A stretch of DNA of 23,318 bases from a virus. Positions 7,394 to 14,250 of the stretch are shown in pieces. The notes beneath the pieces were generated by a model that was not told the origin of the DNA, ran no database searches, and worked only from the letters and a program-made list of their open reading frames with translations. How positions within the stretch are numbered: position 1 is the stretch's first letter; every line of letters begins with the position of its first letter. A program made the position numbers and the translations under genes. The stretch spans positions 1 through 23,318 of the IMG/VR virus record IMGVR_UViG_3300044811_000119; one strand, 5' to 3'.

Positions 7394-8629
7394 ATGGCTC
7401 AGAATGTGTTGACCGCGGACGTCATCGCCAAGGCGGCGCTGATGGTCCTCGAGAACAATCTCATCGGCGCGAACCTGGTCTATCGCGGCTATGAGGACGA
7501 GTTCGACCGCAACGGCTACAAGATTGGCGATACCGTGATGGTGCGCCGCCCGGCCCAGTTCACAGTCCGCCGCGGCGAGACCGCGCAGATCCAGGAAGTG
7601 AAGGAAGGCAAGTTCCCGATCACCGTCAACATCCTCGACGGCGTGGACTTCAAGTTCTCCTCGACCGACCTGACGCTGCGCATCGAAGACCTCGCGGATC
7701 GGGTGATGAAGCCCGCGCTGCTCCAACTCGCCAACAACATCGATATGGAGGTGTGGAAGCTCTACAAGTCCGTACCGAGCTGGGCCGGCACGCCGGGCCA
7801 GACCATCAACAGCTTCGCGGATTTCGGCAAGGGCCCGGAGCGGCTCGACAAGATGGCGGTGCCGCAGGATGAGCGCGCCGGCGTCATGTCGGCGACCGAC
7901 TACTGGGGCATGCTCGGGTCGCAGACCTCGCTGTTCATGCAGAGTCCGGCGGGCGATGCCTATCGCCGCGCCAAGCTCGGCATGATCGGAAACGTCGACA
8001 CGTACATGGCGCAGAACGTGCAGACGCACATCGTGGGCGACGCGGCCGGTACCGGCACGCCGCTGGTCAACGGCGGCAATCAGGGCGTCACGTACGAGTC
8101 CGTGAAGGACACCAATACGCAGAACCTGATCGTCGACGGCTTCGGCAACAGCAAGACGCTGAAGCAGGGCGACGTGTTCACCATCGCCAACGTGTTCGCG
8201 ATCAATCCGGTCACCAAGGCGACGGAGGACTATCTCCAGCAGTTCGTCGTGATGTCCGACACGGTGACGCATGCGGCGGGCGGCGATACCACGATCCCGA
8301 TCTCGCCGGCGATCATCACGTCGGGCGCGTATCAGACGGTTTCTGCCGCGCCCGCGGACAATGCCGCCGTCACGGTGCTCGGCACGGCCTCGACCGGCTA
8401 CAAGCAGAACCTGGTGTTCCACAAGAACGCCTTTGCGCTGACGATGGTGCCGCTCGAGCTTCCCGCCGGCGCAAGCGGCGCCGCGCGGCGCAGCTACAAC
8501 GGCCTGTCGGTGCGCGTGGTGCCGACCTGGGACGGCGTGAACAATACGTCGTTCTGGCGGCTCGACGTGCTCTACGGCGCCAAGGCGATCGACACGCGGC
8601 TCGCGACGCGGCTGTCCGGCACGCCGTAA
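7394..8629 (+). CDS. P22-type major capsid (coat) protein
   Basis: This 411-residue protein (P22 gp5 has 430) has the layout of the P22 coat family: an N-terminal arm with ALMVLENNLIGANLVYRGYE (about 15-34) and a GDTVMVRRP strand (about 46-54). A VDFKFSSTDLTLRIEDLADR block (about 83-102) is followed by the helix LLQLANNIDMEVWKL. An inserted beta domain (about 220-300) precedes the C-terminal FHKNAFALTMVPLELP and FWRLDVLYGAKAIDTRLATR segments, which end the family fold. It builds the icosahedral head. It is the third gene of the head set, with a strong ribosome site (AGAAGGA) behind a double hairpin. No frameshift or truncation is visible. Confidence 0.93.
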   Translation: MAQNVLTADVIAKAALMVLENNLIGANLVYRGYEDEFDRNGYKIGDTVMVRRPAQFTVRRGETAQIQEVKEGKFPITVNILDGVDFKFSSTDLTLRIEDLADRVMKPALLQLANNIDMEVWKLYKSVPSWAGTPGQTINSFADFGKGPERLDKMAVPQDERAGVMSATDYWGMLGSQTSLFMQSPAGDAYRRAKLGMIGNVDTYMAQNVQTHIVGDAAGTGTPLVNGGNQGVTYESVKDTNTQNLIVDGFGNSKTLKQGDVFTIANVFAINPVTKATEDYLQQFVVMSDTVTHAAGGDTTIPISPAIITSGAYQTVSAAPADNAAVTVLGTASTGYKQNLVFHKNAFALTMVPLELPAGASGAARRSYNGLSVRVVPTWDGVNNTSFWRLDVLYGAKAIDTRLATRLSGTP

Positions 8630-8654
8630 TCATCAACCCGAAACAGATGCGCTG

Positions 8655-8680
8655 CCGGCACGGGCTATCGCTCGTGCCGG
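8655..8680 (+). promoter_or_regulatory. Hairpin between coat and head-fibre genes
   Basis: There is an 8-bp perfect stem CCGGCACG/CGTGCCGG, extended by a G-T and a G-C pair toward a six-base loop. It lies 26 nt after the coat stop and 28 nt before the next ATG, with no T-run. It is a candidate RNA-processing or partial-termination element. Confidence 0.45.
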
Positions 8681-8708
8681 TTCGCGCGTCGCATGAGGAG
8701 AAGACACA

Positions 8709-8945
8709 ATGCCAGTTCGTCAGCTTTCCGACGGCTCGCCCGACGGCCAGTCGCTCGGGCAGTCCACCGCCGACAAGGTGAGCCTCTACGGCGTTGCGCC
8801 GATCGCGCAGCGCGCCGGCGCCGCGCAGGCCACGTCGCTGGTCGGCACGGCCTCGTCCACCGCGATCGACACCAACACCAAGGCGGCGATCATCGAGATC
8901 ATGAACACGCTGACCGCGCTCGGTGCGTGGAAGGGCTCTGCGTAA
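8709..8945 (+). CDS. Small head-fibre or decoration-like protein
   Basis: This is a 78-residue protein with an excellent ribosome site (GAGGAGAAG, 8695-8703). The sequence pattern is that of the small head-fibre-like proteins found after the coat gene in many phages: a Ser/Gly/Asp-rich N-terminus, the segment SLYGVAPIAQRAGAAQATS, then a short helix (KAAIIEIMNTLTALGAW) at the end, which probably trimerises. It probably decorates the outside of the capsid and is dispensable for assembly in such phages. The assignment rests on the pattern and genomic place. The gene marks the edge after which the 9036-10425 cargo begins. Confidence 0.6.
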   Translation: MPVRQLSDGSPDGQSLGQSTADKVSLYGVAPIAQRAGAAQATSLVGTASSTAIDTNTKAAIIEIMNTLTALGAWKGSA

Positions 8946-8957
8946 AAAGGAACGTCT

Positions 8958-8989
8958 CGCGGCGCGCTGGAGCGATCCAGCGTGCCGCG
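8958..8989 (+). promoter_or_regulatory. Strong 13-bp hairpin after the head-fibre gene
   Basis: The arms CGCGGCGCGCTGG and CCAGCGTGCCGCG pair over 13 bp with one G-T wobble around the loop AGCGAT. It begins 13 nt after the head-fibre stop and ends 46 nt before the cargo start at 9036. The 3' flank TTGTTCGGG is only weakly T-rich. It may reduce read-through into the cargo genes, and it lies exactly at the junction of core and cargo. Confidence 0.6.
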
Positions 8990-9035
8990 ATTGTTCGGGC
9001 GCGGCTTTGACATTCAACGAACCAAGAGCACCGAA

Positions 9036-9998
9036 ATGATGCAAGGCGTGTTCTACGATACGGCGGGACGCTATTTCGTGCCGCCAGAGGGCGTGACGCT
9101 CGCTACCTTGGGCGCGCCGCCGTATTCGCCGCCAGGTGAAGATTGGGACGGTGAGGTTCCGGGCGTAGAAGTGTCTGGCCCCACCGGCTTGAGCTCGTTT
9201 GGTGCGATGCCCTGGGCCGCCGTCGAAACAGCGGCGCCGGGCGCGGCGATCTCCTTCGCCGACATGGTCCGAACGATCAGCCCCGTCGCTGAACCGGACG
9301 TGTGGCGCGAGGACAATCGCGCGCCGTTCTGGATTCCGGACGACGCGCGCGCGGGCCCGTCGTTCGACGACCTGGCCGGGACAATCGATCCCCGCGCCGT
9401 TGCGCTCGGCGTAGTCCGCATTCCCGGGTTGCCGGAAGACGCGACGGAATGGGGCTGGCACGACAGGTCACCAGGCCGCGGCGGCGAAGCCGAGCGACTC
9501 GCGTCCATGTGGAACCGGATTTTCGGTTTGGAACTGGCGACGGAGTATACTCCGCACGAAGGAGGGGGACCGCGCGGTCTCACCATTACGGGGGGAGGCG
9601 TAGGAGGCGGAAGGCGGGGCGGAGGTAGCAGCGGCAGCGGTAGGGCCGCCGGGGCATCAGGCAGCAGCGATAAATACATTCCCGGCGCAGACGCCGCCGG
9701 AGAAGGGCCAAATGGCGTGATCCTGAACGGGATTGTTTACAGGGGCGGCGGACCAAATCCCGGGAACTGGAAAGCGAAGCCTGGGCAGGATCATTCGACC
9801 CGGGACACGGTCTCCAACCCCTGGCCGATGCCGAGCACCGGACCAGTCTTTCGAGTCCGCAAGCCGATTACTGAGGTGGATGCCGCAAAACTCCCGCCCG
9901 GAAGCGTGGTTCGTGATAATGATCCGCCCGGGCATGTTAACATCGACGGCTCGCTGTTGTGGGATCTGATCCAGAAGGCAATCAAGAGGAGGCCGTGA
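9036..9998 (+). CDS. Modular cargo protein with repeated virion-locus motif and toxin-like C-terminal domain
   Basis: This is a 320-residue protein from ATG 9036 (ATG 9039 also possible; an upstream GTG at 8982 lies inside a hairpin and is unlikely). Residues 1-130 share a domain with the gene at 11677: GRYFVPPEG near the start, then ISFADMVRTISPVAEPDVW (72-90) and a second weaker copy SFDDLAGTIDPRA (109-121). Residues 175-212 are a Gly/Ser linker. The C-terminal domain (about 221-320) holds YRGGGPNPGNWKAKPG, STRDTVSNPWP and KLPPGSVVRDNDPPGHV. This resembles C-terminal toxin modules of polymorphic toxins, perhaps with an ADP-ribosyltransferase-like (Tse2-like) YRG motif, but that is recall, not proof. 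An immunity-like gene follows after 1 nt. No signal peptide is visible. Confidence 0.65.
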   Translation: MMQGVFYDTAGRYFVPPEGVTLATLGAPPYSPPGEDWDGEVPGVEVSGPTGLSSFGAMPWAAVETAAPGAAISFADMVRTISPVAEPDVWREDNRAPFWIPDDARAGPSFDDLAGTIDPRAVALGVVRIPGLPEDATEWGWHDRSPGRGGEAERLASMWNRIFGLELATEYTPHEGGGPRGLTITGGGVGGGRRGGGSSGSGRAAGASGSSDKYIPGADAAGEGPNGVILNGIVYRGGGPNPGNWKAKPGQDHSTRDTVSNPWPMPSTGPVFRVRKPITEVDAAKLPPGSVVRDNDPPGHVNIDGSLLWDLIQKAIKRRP

Positions 9999-9999
9999 C

Positions 10000-10425
10000 A
10001 TGTCGAATCCGCTTGATAGAGCTTTGATGGCCTTATTGGCGGAGACGGCCAGCGCGATGTCGACACTTCTGCTTGCGCTGCACGCAAATCCCAAGATTGC
10101 CGAGGTAACGCGGGGCTTGGACATCACGAAATATGAGAGCCCACTGGCCGAAGAGGAAAACTCTTATACGTTCGAGTCATATGTGGAAACCGAGACGCGC
10201 GACGGCAACCAATTCTATTGGTTGCTGGATATTAAGAGGAGGCCAGACGGCTGGATGGTTGAAAGGCGGATCGACAAGCAATTCGACGGCGGCGCCCAAA
10301 GCGTGCGGGATTTTGAAGATTTCAGGTGCGAGGATTTCGACGAGCTCGCCAAGAACCATGCGGACCTGATGAACGAATTCATCAAATCCGCAGATAATTT
10401 CGATTTCTCGATCGAGTCGGAATGA
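10000..10425 (+). CDS. Small acidic protein, candidate immunity protein for the 9036 product
   Basis: This is a 141-residue, strongly acidic protein with one N-terminal hydrophobic helix (about residues 8-28) and then mixed beta/alpha sequence (YTFESYVETE, QFYWLLDIKRRPDGWMVERR, DFEDFRCEDFDELAKNH). Its ATG is 1 nt after the stop of the toxin-like gene, with a very strong ribosome site (AAGAGGAGG, 9984-9992), so the two are translationally coupled. Its GC content is visibly lower than that of the neighbours, pointing to separate origin. Acidic, small, directly downstream partners are typical of immunity proteins, but no immunity family was recognised. It could instead be a chaperone or adaptor for loading the upstream protein. 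Confidence 0.6.
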   Translation: MSNPLDRALMALLAETASAMSTLLLALHANPKIAEVTRGLDITKYESPLAEEENSYTFESYVETETRDGNQFYWLLDIKRRPDGWMVERRIDKQFDGGAQSVRDFEDFRCEDFDELAKNHADLMNEFIKSADNFDFSIESE

Positions 10426-10510
10426 CTCACGAAATTCGGCCACCTTCGGAGTTGACGGCCTGAAGAAGTAGCGCCGGTCTCTGCGGCTGCCGCCCACCAA
10501 CGGAAATGCC

Positions 10511-10552
10511 ATGTCCATTCGTCTGCGCCGCGCTCCCGCGGAGCGCGCATGA
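10511..10552 (+). other. Possible 13-codon leader ORF overlapping the glycosyltransferase start
   Basis: The frame ATG 10511 to TGA 10550-10552 encodes an Arg-rich 13-mer (MSIRLRRAPAERA). Its stop overlaps the next start as ATGA. It runs through the hairpin at 10529-10547, so its translation would open the ribosome site of the following gene. It may also be the remnant of a gene lost when the upstream cargo entered. Confidence 0.3.
10529..10547 (+). promoter_or_regulatory. Hairpin masking the ribosome site of the glycosyltransferase-like gene
   Basis: A perfect 8-bp stem CGCGCTCC/GGAGCGCG with CGC loop ends one base before ATG 10549. The GGAG of the 3' arm is the only ribosome site, so it is paired in the stem. 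Confidence 0.55.
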
Positions 10553-11232
10553 AAGTCGTGTTCGCGACGCCCTCACTGCATGGCCCTACGGCGCCCTACA
10601 TCGCGGCATTGGAACAATCCGTTCCCTTGGTGAAAGGCGCCGGATGGGACGAGGCCTATGTGCAAGAGGTCGGCTGTCCGTACATCTCGGCCGCGCGGGC
10701 GACGATGACACGGCGCGCGCTCGATGCCGGTGCCGACGTGATCGTCTATCTCGACTACGATCTCTCCTGGAAGCCGGGCGATCTGCTCACGCTTCTGGAA
10801 ACGCCGGGCGATGTCGTCGCCGGCACCTATCGTTTCAAGAAGGACGAGGAAGAATACATGGGCGTCGTGCGCGTGGACGCGGACGGCCGCCCTGCGGTGC
10901 GCATGAACGGCACGATCGCCGCAACGCGCGTCCCGGCAGGATTTCTTAAAATCACCCGAGAAACGATCAACCGCTTCATGGAAGCCTATCCCGATCTGTG
11001 CTTCGGGCCGCGCTTCAATCTCTCGGTCGATCTGTTCAACCACGGCGCCCACAAAGGCGTGTGGTGGGGCGAGGATTACGCGTTCTGCCGCAACTGGTGC
11101 GAGGCAGGCGGCGAGATCCAGCTCGTTCCCGATCTCGACGTCACGCACCACGCGCAAGATCGCGCGTACCCCGGCAATTTCCACCAATTTTTGCTGCGCC
11201 AGCCGCAGCCCAGAGAGCAGAGCGATGACTGA
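10549..11232 (+). CDS. Glycosyltransferase-like protein (GT-A fold type)
   Basis: This is a 227-residue protein. The N-terminus MKVVFATPSLHGPTAPYIAAL looks like a nucleotide-sugar binding Rossmann-like start. VIVYLDYDLSW (residues 64-74) carries a DxD motif (D69, D71) that would bind metal and the sugar nucleotide. A later WWGEDYAFCRNW segment (about 173-184) resembles the GEDxxFCxRW acceptor region of bacterial and phage GT-A enzymes. A C-terminal HHAQDRAYPGNFHQF follows. It is complete and soluble. It lies among head and tail genes, so modification of a virion protein or host surface is plausible; DNA modification is less likely from position. The start is fixed by ATGA coupling to a small leader and by a GGAG in a hairpin. 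It overlaps the next gene by 8 nt. Confidence 0.7.
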   Translation: MKVVFATPSLHGPTAPYIAALEQSVPLVKGAGWDEAYVQEVGCPYISAARATMTRRALDAGADVIVYLDYDLSWKPGDLLTLLETPGDVVAGTYRFKKDEEEYMGVVRVDADGRPAVRMNGTIAATRVPAGFLKITRETINRFMEAYPDLCFGPRFNLSVDLFNHGAHKGVWWGEDYAFCRNWCEAGGEIQLVPDLDVTHHAQDRAYPGNFHQFLLRQPQPREQSDD

Positions 11233-11602
11233 GTTGTTCCGCACCCGCAACGATCTGATCGACGAGGCGCTGACGAACCTGTTCGCCGATGGCGGGGCTG
11301 GGCAGGCGCCTGACGCTGAGAGTCAGGCGACGGTCGATCGCAAGGTCGACGGGATGCTCGCCGAACTGCGTGCGCGCGACATCTGCGATGTCGTGAACGA
11401 CCGGCAGATTCCGACCGCGTGGTTCAACCCGCTCGCCGAACTGCTGGCGAATGAATGCGCGACCGCATTCGGCGCACAGAAATCCGCTGCGCTGCGCGAA
11501 GACGCAATGGCGCGACTGAAGGATATGGCGCGCAACGAGCCGATGCGGCTACTGGGGACCGATCCGATGCTGCGCGCCGGCGTGCGGGGGTGCGGATCGT
11601 GA
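11225..11602 (+). CDS. Head-completion or tail-accessory-like protein (P22 gp4-like position)
   Basis: This is a 125-residue, mainly helical protein. Typical features are a start with FRTRNDLIDEALTNLFA, then a central ATVDRKVDGMLAELRARDICDV helix, IPTAWFNPLAELLANECA, and a short helix at the end. Proteins of this shape lie between coat and DNA-stabilisation genes in P22-type phages and form the first ring under the portal. The ATG at 11225 overlaps the end of the preceding gene by 8 nt. The last residues (RAGVRGCGS) look like a disordered tail. The exact family is not certain; the assignment is from gene order and helical pattern. Confidence 0.6.
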   Translation: MTELFRTRNDLIDEALTNLFADGGAGQAPDAESQATVDRKVDGMLAELRARDICDVVNDRQIPTAWFNPLAELLANECATAFGAQKSAALREDAMARLKDMARNEPMRLLGTDPMLRAGVRGCGS

Positions 11603-11608
11603 CTGCCC

Positions 11609-11627
11609 TGCTTCCTCAGAGGAAGCA
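11609..11627 (+). promoter_or_regulatory. Hairpin at the border before the second cargo block
   Basis: A perfect 8-bp stem TGCTTCCT/AGGAAGCA with loop CAG lies 6 nt after the tail-accessory stop. There is no T-run. Like the hairpin at 8958 it lies at a core/cargo junction. Confidence 0.5.
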
Positions 11628-11676
11628 CGCCGGCGCCGCCCGTTTCGATCGTCCAGAACACAAGAGGCATGATACA

Positions 11677-12229
11677 ATGGATCGCACGCTGGACGACATC
11701 GAAGGCGGCTATGTGATCGTGCCGCCGGGCGAAGGCATCTCCCTCGCCGAAATCGACAAGCTGGCCTACCCGACGATGGGCTACGCCACAGGGCAAGAAC
11801 GTCCGGCCGCGCTTTTTGTCGTGCGCCCGTTGCGGCACGACGATCCGGAGGGCTTGGGTGGTTCGGGACGATACGATGGCGGCATCTCGTTCGACGATCT
11901 TCTCCGCACCATTAATCCAAAAGCAAATCCGAACGTCTGGACGAACGCGGACAGCGCGCCGTACTGGCACATGGGTGTTTCCTCACCTTCTCGGACCGAC
12001 AGGTCCGGCGATGCGCGCGTGTTCGCTCCGACATTGCCGGGGGCGCCGCCTGCCGAGCGACCGGTGACGCGACGTACTAAAGTTTACAGCGACCGGCATC
12101 CGTCACAAGGACGCGGCGTTCGATCCCGCGAAGCGGCACACTCACAATATCTTCGCGACTATCGCCGGCGCCGGTGCCGTGCCGGTTCTCGCGGCATCGG
12201 GGTCGGAGACGAATCCCAGCCCGCGATGA
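11677..12229 (+). pseudogene. Frameshifted relative of the 9036 cargo protein, C-terminus lost
   Basis: From ATG 11677 (ribosome site AAGAGG, 11662-11667) residues 1-100 match the N-terminal part of the 9036 product: GGYVIVPPGEG corresponds to GRYFVPPEG, and ISFDDLLRTINPKANPNVW (70-88) shares about half its residues with the 9036 motif. In the starting frame the sequence becomes Arg-rich and non-protein-like after RPVTRR and runs to 12279. From about 12068 a +1 frame gives far better sequence (FTATGIRHKDAAFDPAKRHTH, then a hydrophobic IFATIAGAGAVPVLAAS) ending at TGA 12227-12229. I infer a one-base indel near 12066-12072. No toxin domain remains downstream, so it is an orphan or decayed module, or the frameshift is a sequence error. 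Confidence 0.55.
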
Positions 12230-12449
12230 CATGGGGGCCAAACGGCTCACCATATTTCTCGAAATGGCGTTCGCAGTAGTAGTCCCAGACCCACTGGGCA
12301 TCATAGGTCGCATCATCGCGCGGGTGGTTGTTGCGCTCGGCGCGCATCGCATCGAACGAGTTCCTGAGGATATCCTTGTCCATCAGGAATGACGCGCGAT
12401 CGAAGTCGATCACGCTGCCGCTCCAGGCCAGAACATAGGTGTGAAACAC
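12159..12449 (-). CDS. Small unrecognised protein convergent with the second cargo gene
   Basis: On the minus strand, GTG 12449 with AGGGG 6 nt upstream opens a 96-residue frame; ATG 12383 is an alternative start. The sequence is protein-like: VIDFDRASFLMDKDILRNSF and then YDAQWVWDYYCERHFEKYGE, rich in aromatic and acidic residues. The last 20 residues are Arg/Pro-rich and overlap the + strand cargo frame (12159-12229). The frame stays open to 12689, but the upstream part has no protein character. A plausible promoter precedes it (12482-12509). I do not recognise the family. As the only gene beside the broken module it could be an immunity or regulatory partner, or an unrelated small gene. 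Confidence 0.5.
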   Translation of the reverse strand: MFHTYVLAWSGSVIDFDRASFLMDKDILRNSFDAMRAERNNHPRDDATYDAQWVWDYYCERHFEKYGEPFGPHVIAGWDSSPTPMPREPARHRRRR

Positions 12450-12481
12450 GAGAAGCCCCTGTCGCGGCGTTCTTACTGTGA

Positions 12482-12509
12482 AGAATAGCACGCGAGCACT
12501 AACGCGCAA
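12482..12509 (-). promoter_or_regulatory. Possible sigma70-type promoter for the minus-strand gene at 12449
   Basis: On the minus strand TTGCGC (-35-like, 12504-12509) and TATTCT (-10-like, 12482-12487) are separated by 16 nt, about 33 nt upstream of the GTG start. The match is partial (3/6 and 4/6), so it is only a candidate. Confidence 0.3.
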
Positions 12510-12524
12510 AACCGAGGAAGCCCA

Positions 12525-12549
12525 CAAGCCGCGCCGGTTCAGCGGCTTG
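12525..12549. other. Inverted repeat in the gap before the gp10-like gene
   Basis: The arms CAAGCCGC and GCGGCTTG (8 bp) are separated by 9 nt, followed on the + strand by GGCAAGAAAAAATG. Neither strand shows a T-run in the place required for an intrinsic terminator. Apart from this, a possible promoter and a 34-codon ORF, nothing was seen in 12450-12767. Confidence 0.4.
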
Positions 12550-12666
12550 GGCAAGAAAAAATGTGACCGCACGGACGGCGCCGGTGCGGCCGTTGGTGCT
12601 GTGTGTTGACCGCCGAGCAAGTGCACGTTGCGCACGCTTTCCGTCGCTCTTTTCCTTGGAGAAGCC

Positions 12667-12771
12667 ATGGTCATTCTCGACGCCTTCACGGGCGCAGCCG
12701 GGCATGCGTTGCCCCAACGCTCGCTTCGCGCTCAGATCCAACCGATCGGCGACACGCGGGGCAGCCGATGA
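12667..12771 (+). CDS. Possible 34-residue protein coupled to the gp10-like gene
   Basis: ATG 12667 is preceded by TTGGAGAAGCC (strong GGAGAAG, 12657-12663) and the frame ends in TGA overlapping the next ATG (ATGA at 12768). The peptide begins MVILDAFTGAAGHALPQRSL; its DAFTGA recalls the first residues of the product at 14251 (MGLFDAFTGAP). It is either a genuine microprotein or the remnant of a gene truncated by the upstream cargo, now serving to couple translation. No family was recognised. Confidence 0.4.
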   Translation: MVILDAFTGAAGHALPQRSLRAQIQPIGDTRGSR

Positions 12772-14189
12772 CTGCCGTCCCGTTCCCCGTCACCTCCGCG
12801 CCTGGCGCGCGGCCGCAGGAGAGCGCCGGCCGGCTGGTCAACGCCTATGCGGTGAAGACCGAACAGGGCGCGCGCGGTCCGCTGAAATGGGTGCGCGCAC
12901 CGGGGCTGCGTGAGCTCGTGACGATTGGCGGCCGCGCGCGCTATCGCGGTTTCATCGAAATCAACGGCAGCGTGCTGGCGGCGCTGGAAGACCGTGCGGT
13001 GCTGATCACGAAATCCGGCAGCGTCACGAGCGTGACCGATCTCGGCGCCCTCGACGGCACCGACCTCGTCACCATCGCGAAGAATAATGCGGCGCCGGTG
13101 GCGAATATCGTCGCGGTGACGGAAGAGGGTGCGTTCAATCTCTACACCGACGACGTGCCGGACAATTTCGCCGACGCGGACCTGCCGCAACCGAACAGCG
13201 TCAGCGGGGTGAAGGGCTACTTCGCCTTCACGATCGCGGATGGACGGCTGTTTGCGAGCGATCTGAATTCCGTCAATCTCAACTCGCTGAGTTTCACCAC
13301 GGCGCCGGGTCACCTGCTGCGCGGCGTGTCCTATCGCGGCGAATGGTTCGTGTTCGGCGACAATTTCTGCCAAGTCTATCGCGACGCGGGCCTTTCGCCG
13401 TTCCCGTTCGACCTCGTCGCCACGATCCCGATCGGGTTAGCGGGCACGCATGCAATCGCCGGATGGGAGCCGGGCTTCACCGGCACGATGGCGTGGGCGG
13501 CGCAGGACGACGTCGTCTACAAGCTCAACGGTTACACGCCGCAGCCGGTCTCGACCGAGGACGTGTCGCGCGACATCGCGGCGACGCCGGACAAGAGCGT
13601 GCTCGAAGCGTCCGTGTACATGTCGAACGGCAATGCCTTCTGGGTGCTGACGCGTCCGGGGTTCTGGAGCTGGACGCTCAATCTCACGACCGGCACGTGG
13701 GCGCAACGCATATCGTACGATCACGAGAGCTGGCGTGCCGCGCGCACTGTGAAAGCCTTCTCGACCTGGCTCGCGGGAGATCGCGGCAGCGGCAAGCTGT
13801 TCGAGATCGGCGCGGACGCGTTCCGCGAAGGCAACGATCCGCTGGTGTTCGAGGTCGTGTCGGGGGCGGTGCTCTCGTCGCCTAATCGCCTTGCGATCGG
13901 TCGCCTCGACGTCGACATGGTCGCGGCGGCCGGGCGTGCGGCGGGCGAAGAGAACGAGAGCGACCCGCAGGTCGAGATCTCGTGGTCGCTCGACGGCGGC
14001 TACCGCTGGAGCAATCCGGTGTTCCGCTCGATCGGCCGGGAAGGCGAATCCCGCAAGACGATTTCGGTCAACCGGCTGGGCCTCGCCGGGCCGAAGGGCA
14101 TCATGATCAAACTGCGCGTCTCCGATCCCGTGCACGTCACGCTATTCGGAGCGGCACTGACACTCATCGATCAAAGGGCGCCGAAGTGA
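12768..14189 (+). CDS. P22 gp10-like packaged DNA stabilisation (tail hub) protein
   Basis: This 473-residue protein (P22 gp10 has 472) shows the family pattern. The N-terminal VTSAPGARPQESAGRLVNAY block (about 7-26) is followed by repeated beta blades with RYRGFIEINGSVLAALEDRA, the central LLRGVSYRGEWFVFGDNFCQVY (about 183-204) and MAWAAQDDVVYKLNGYTPQPVST. The C-terminal beta-rich part ends SDPVHVTLFGAALTLIDQ. The ATG at 12768 is chosen because homology starts there and because of the ATGA coupling; the open frame extends to 12603. In P22 it forms the hexameric ring that closes the portal channel after packaging. It is intact and flanked by the ejection-type gene. Confidence 0.88.
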   Translation: MTAVPFPVTSAPGARPQESAGRLVNAYAVKTEQGARGPLKWVRAPGLRELVTIGGRARYRGFIEINGSVLAALEDRAVLITKSGSVTSVTDLGALDGTDLVTIAKNNAAPVANIVAVTEEGAFNLYTDDVPDNFADADLPQPNSVSGVKGYFAFTIADGRLFASDLNSVNLNSLSFTTAPGHLLRGVSYRGEWFVFGDNFCQVYRDAGLSPFPFDLVATIPIGLAGTHAIAGWEPGFTGTMAWAAQDDVVYKLNGYTPQPVSTEDVSRDIAATPDKSVLEASVYMSNGNAFWVLTRPGFWSWTLNLTTGTWAQRISYDHESWRAARTVKAFSTWLAGDRGSGKLFEIGADAFREGNDPLVFEVVSGAVLSSPNRLAIGRLDVDMVAAAGRAAGEENESDPQVEISWSLDGGYRWSNPVFRSIGREGESRKTISVNRLGLAGPKGIMIKLRVSDPVHVTLFGAALTLIDQRAPK

Positions 14190-14250
14190 TGCAGCGCACA
14201 TACGAGCCGTGTGATGGCCGCGCACCGCGAAACAAATAGGAGCAAGACAC

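Noticed and set aside
12280-12689. Upstream part of the minus-strand frame (12450-12689) as coding
   Set aside because: The first 80 residues are Arg/Ser/Pro-rich without protein character, and a promoter-like site and inverted repeat fall there; only the part from 12449 looks coding.
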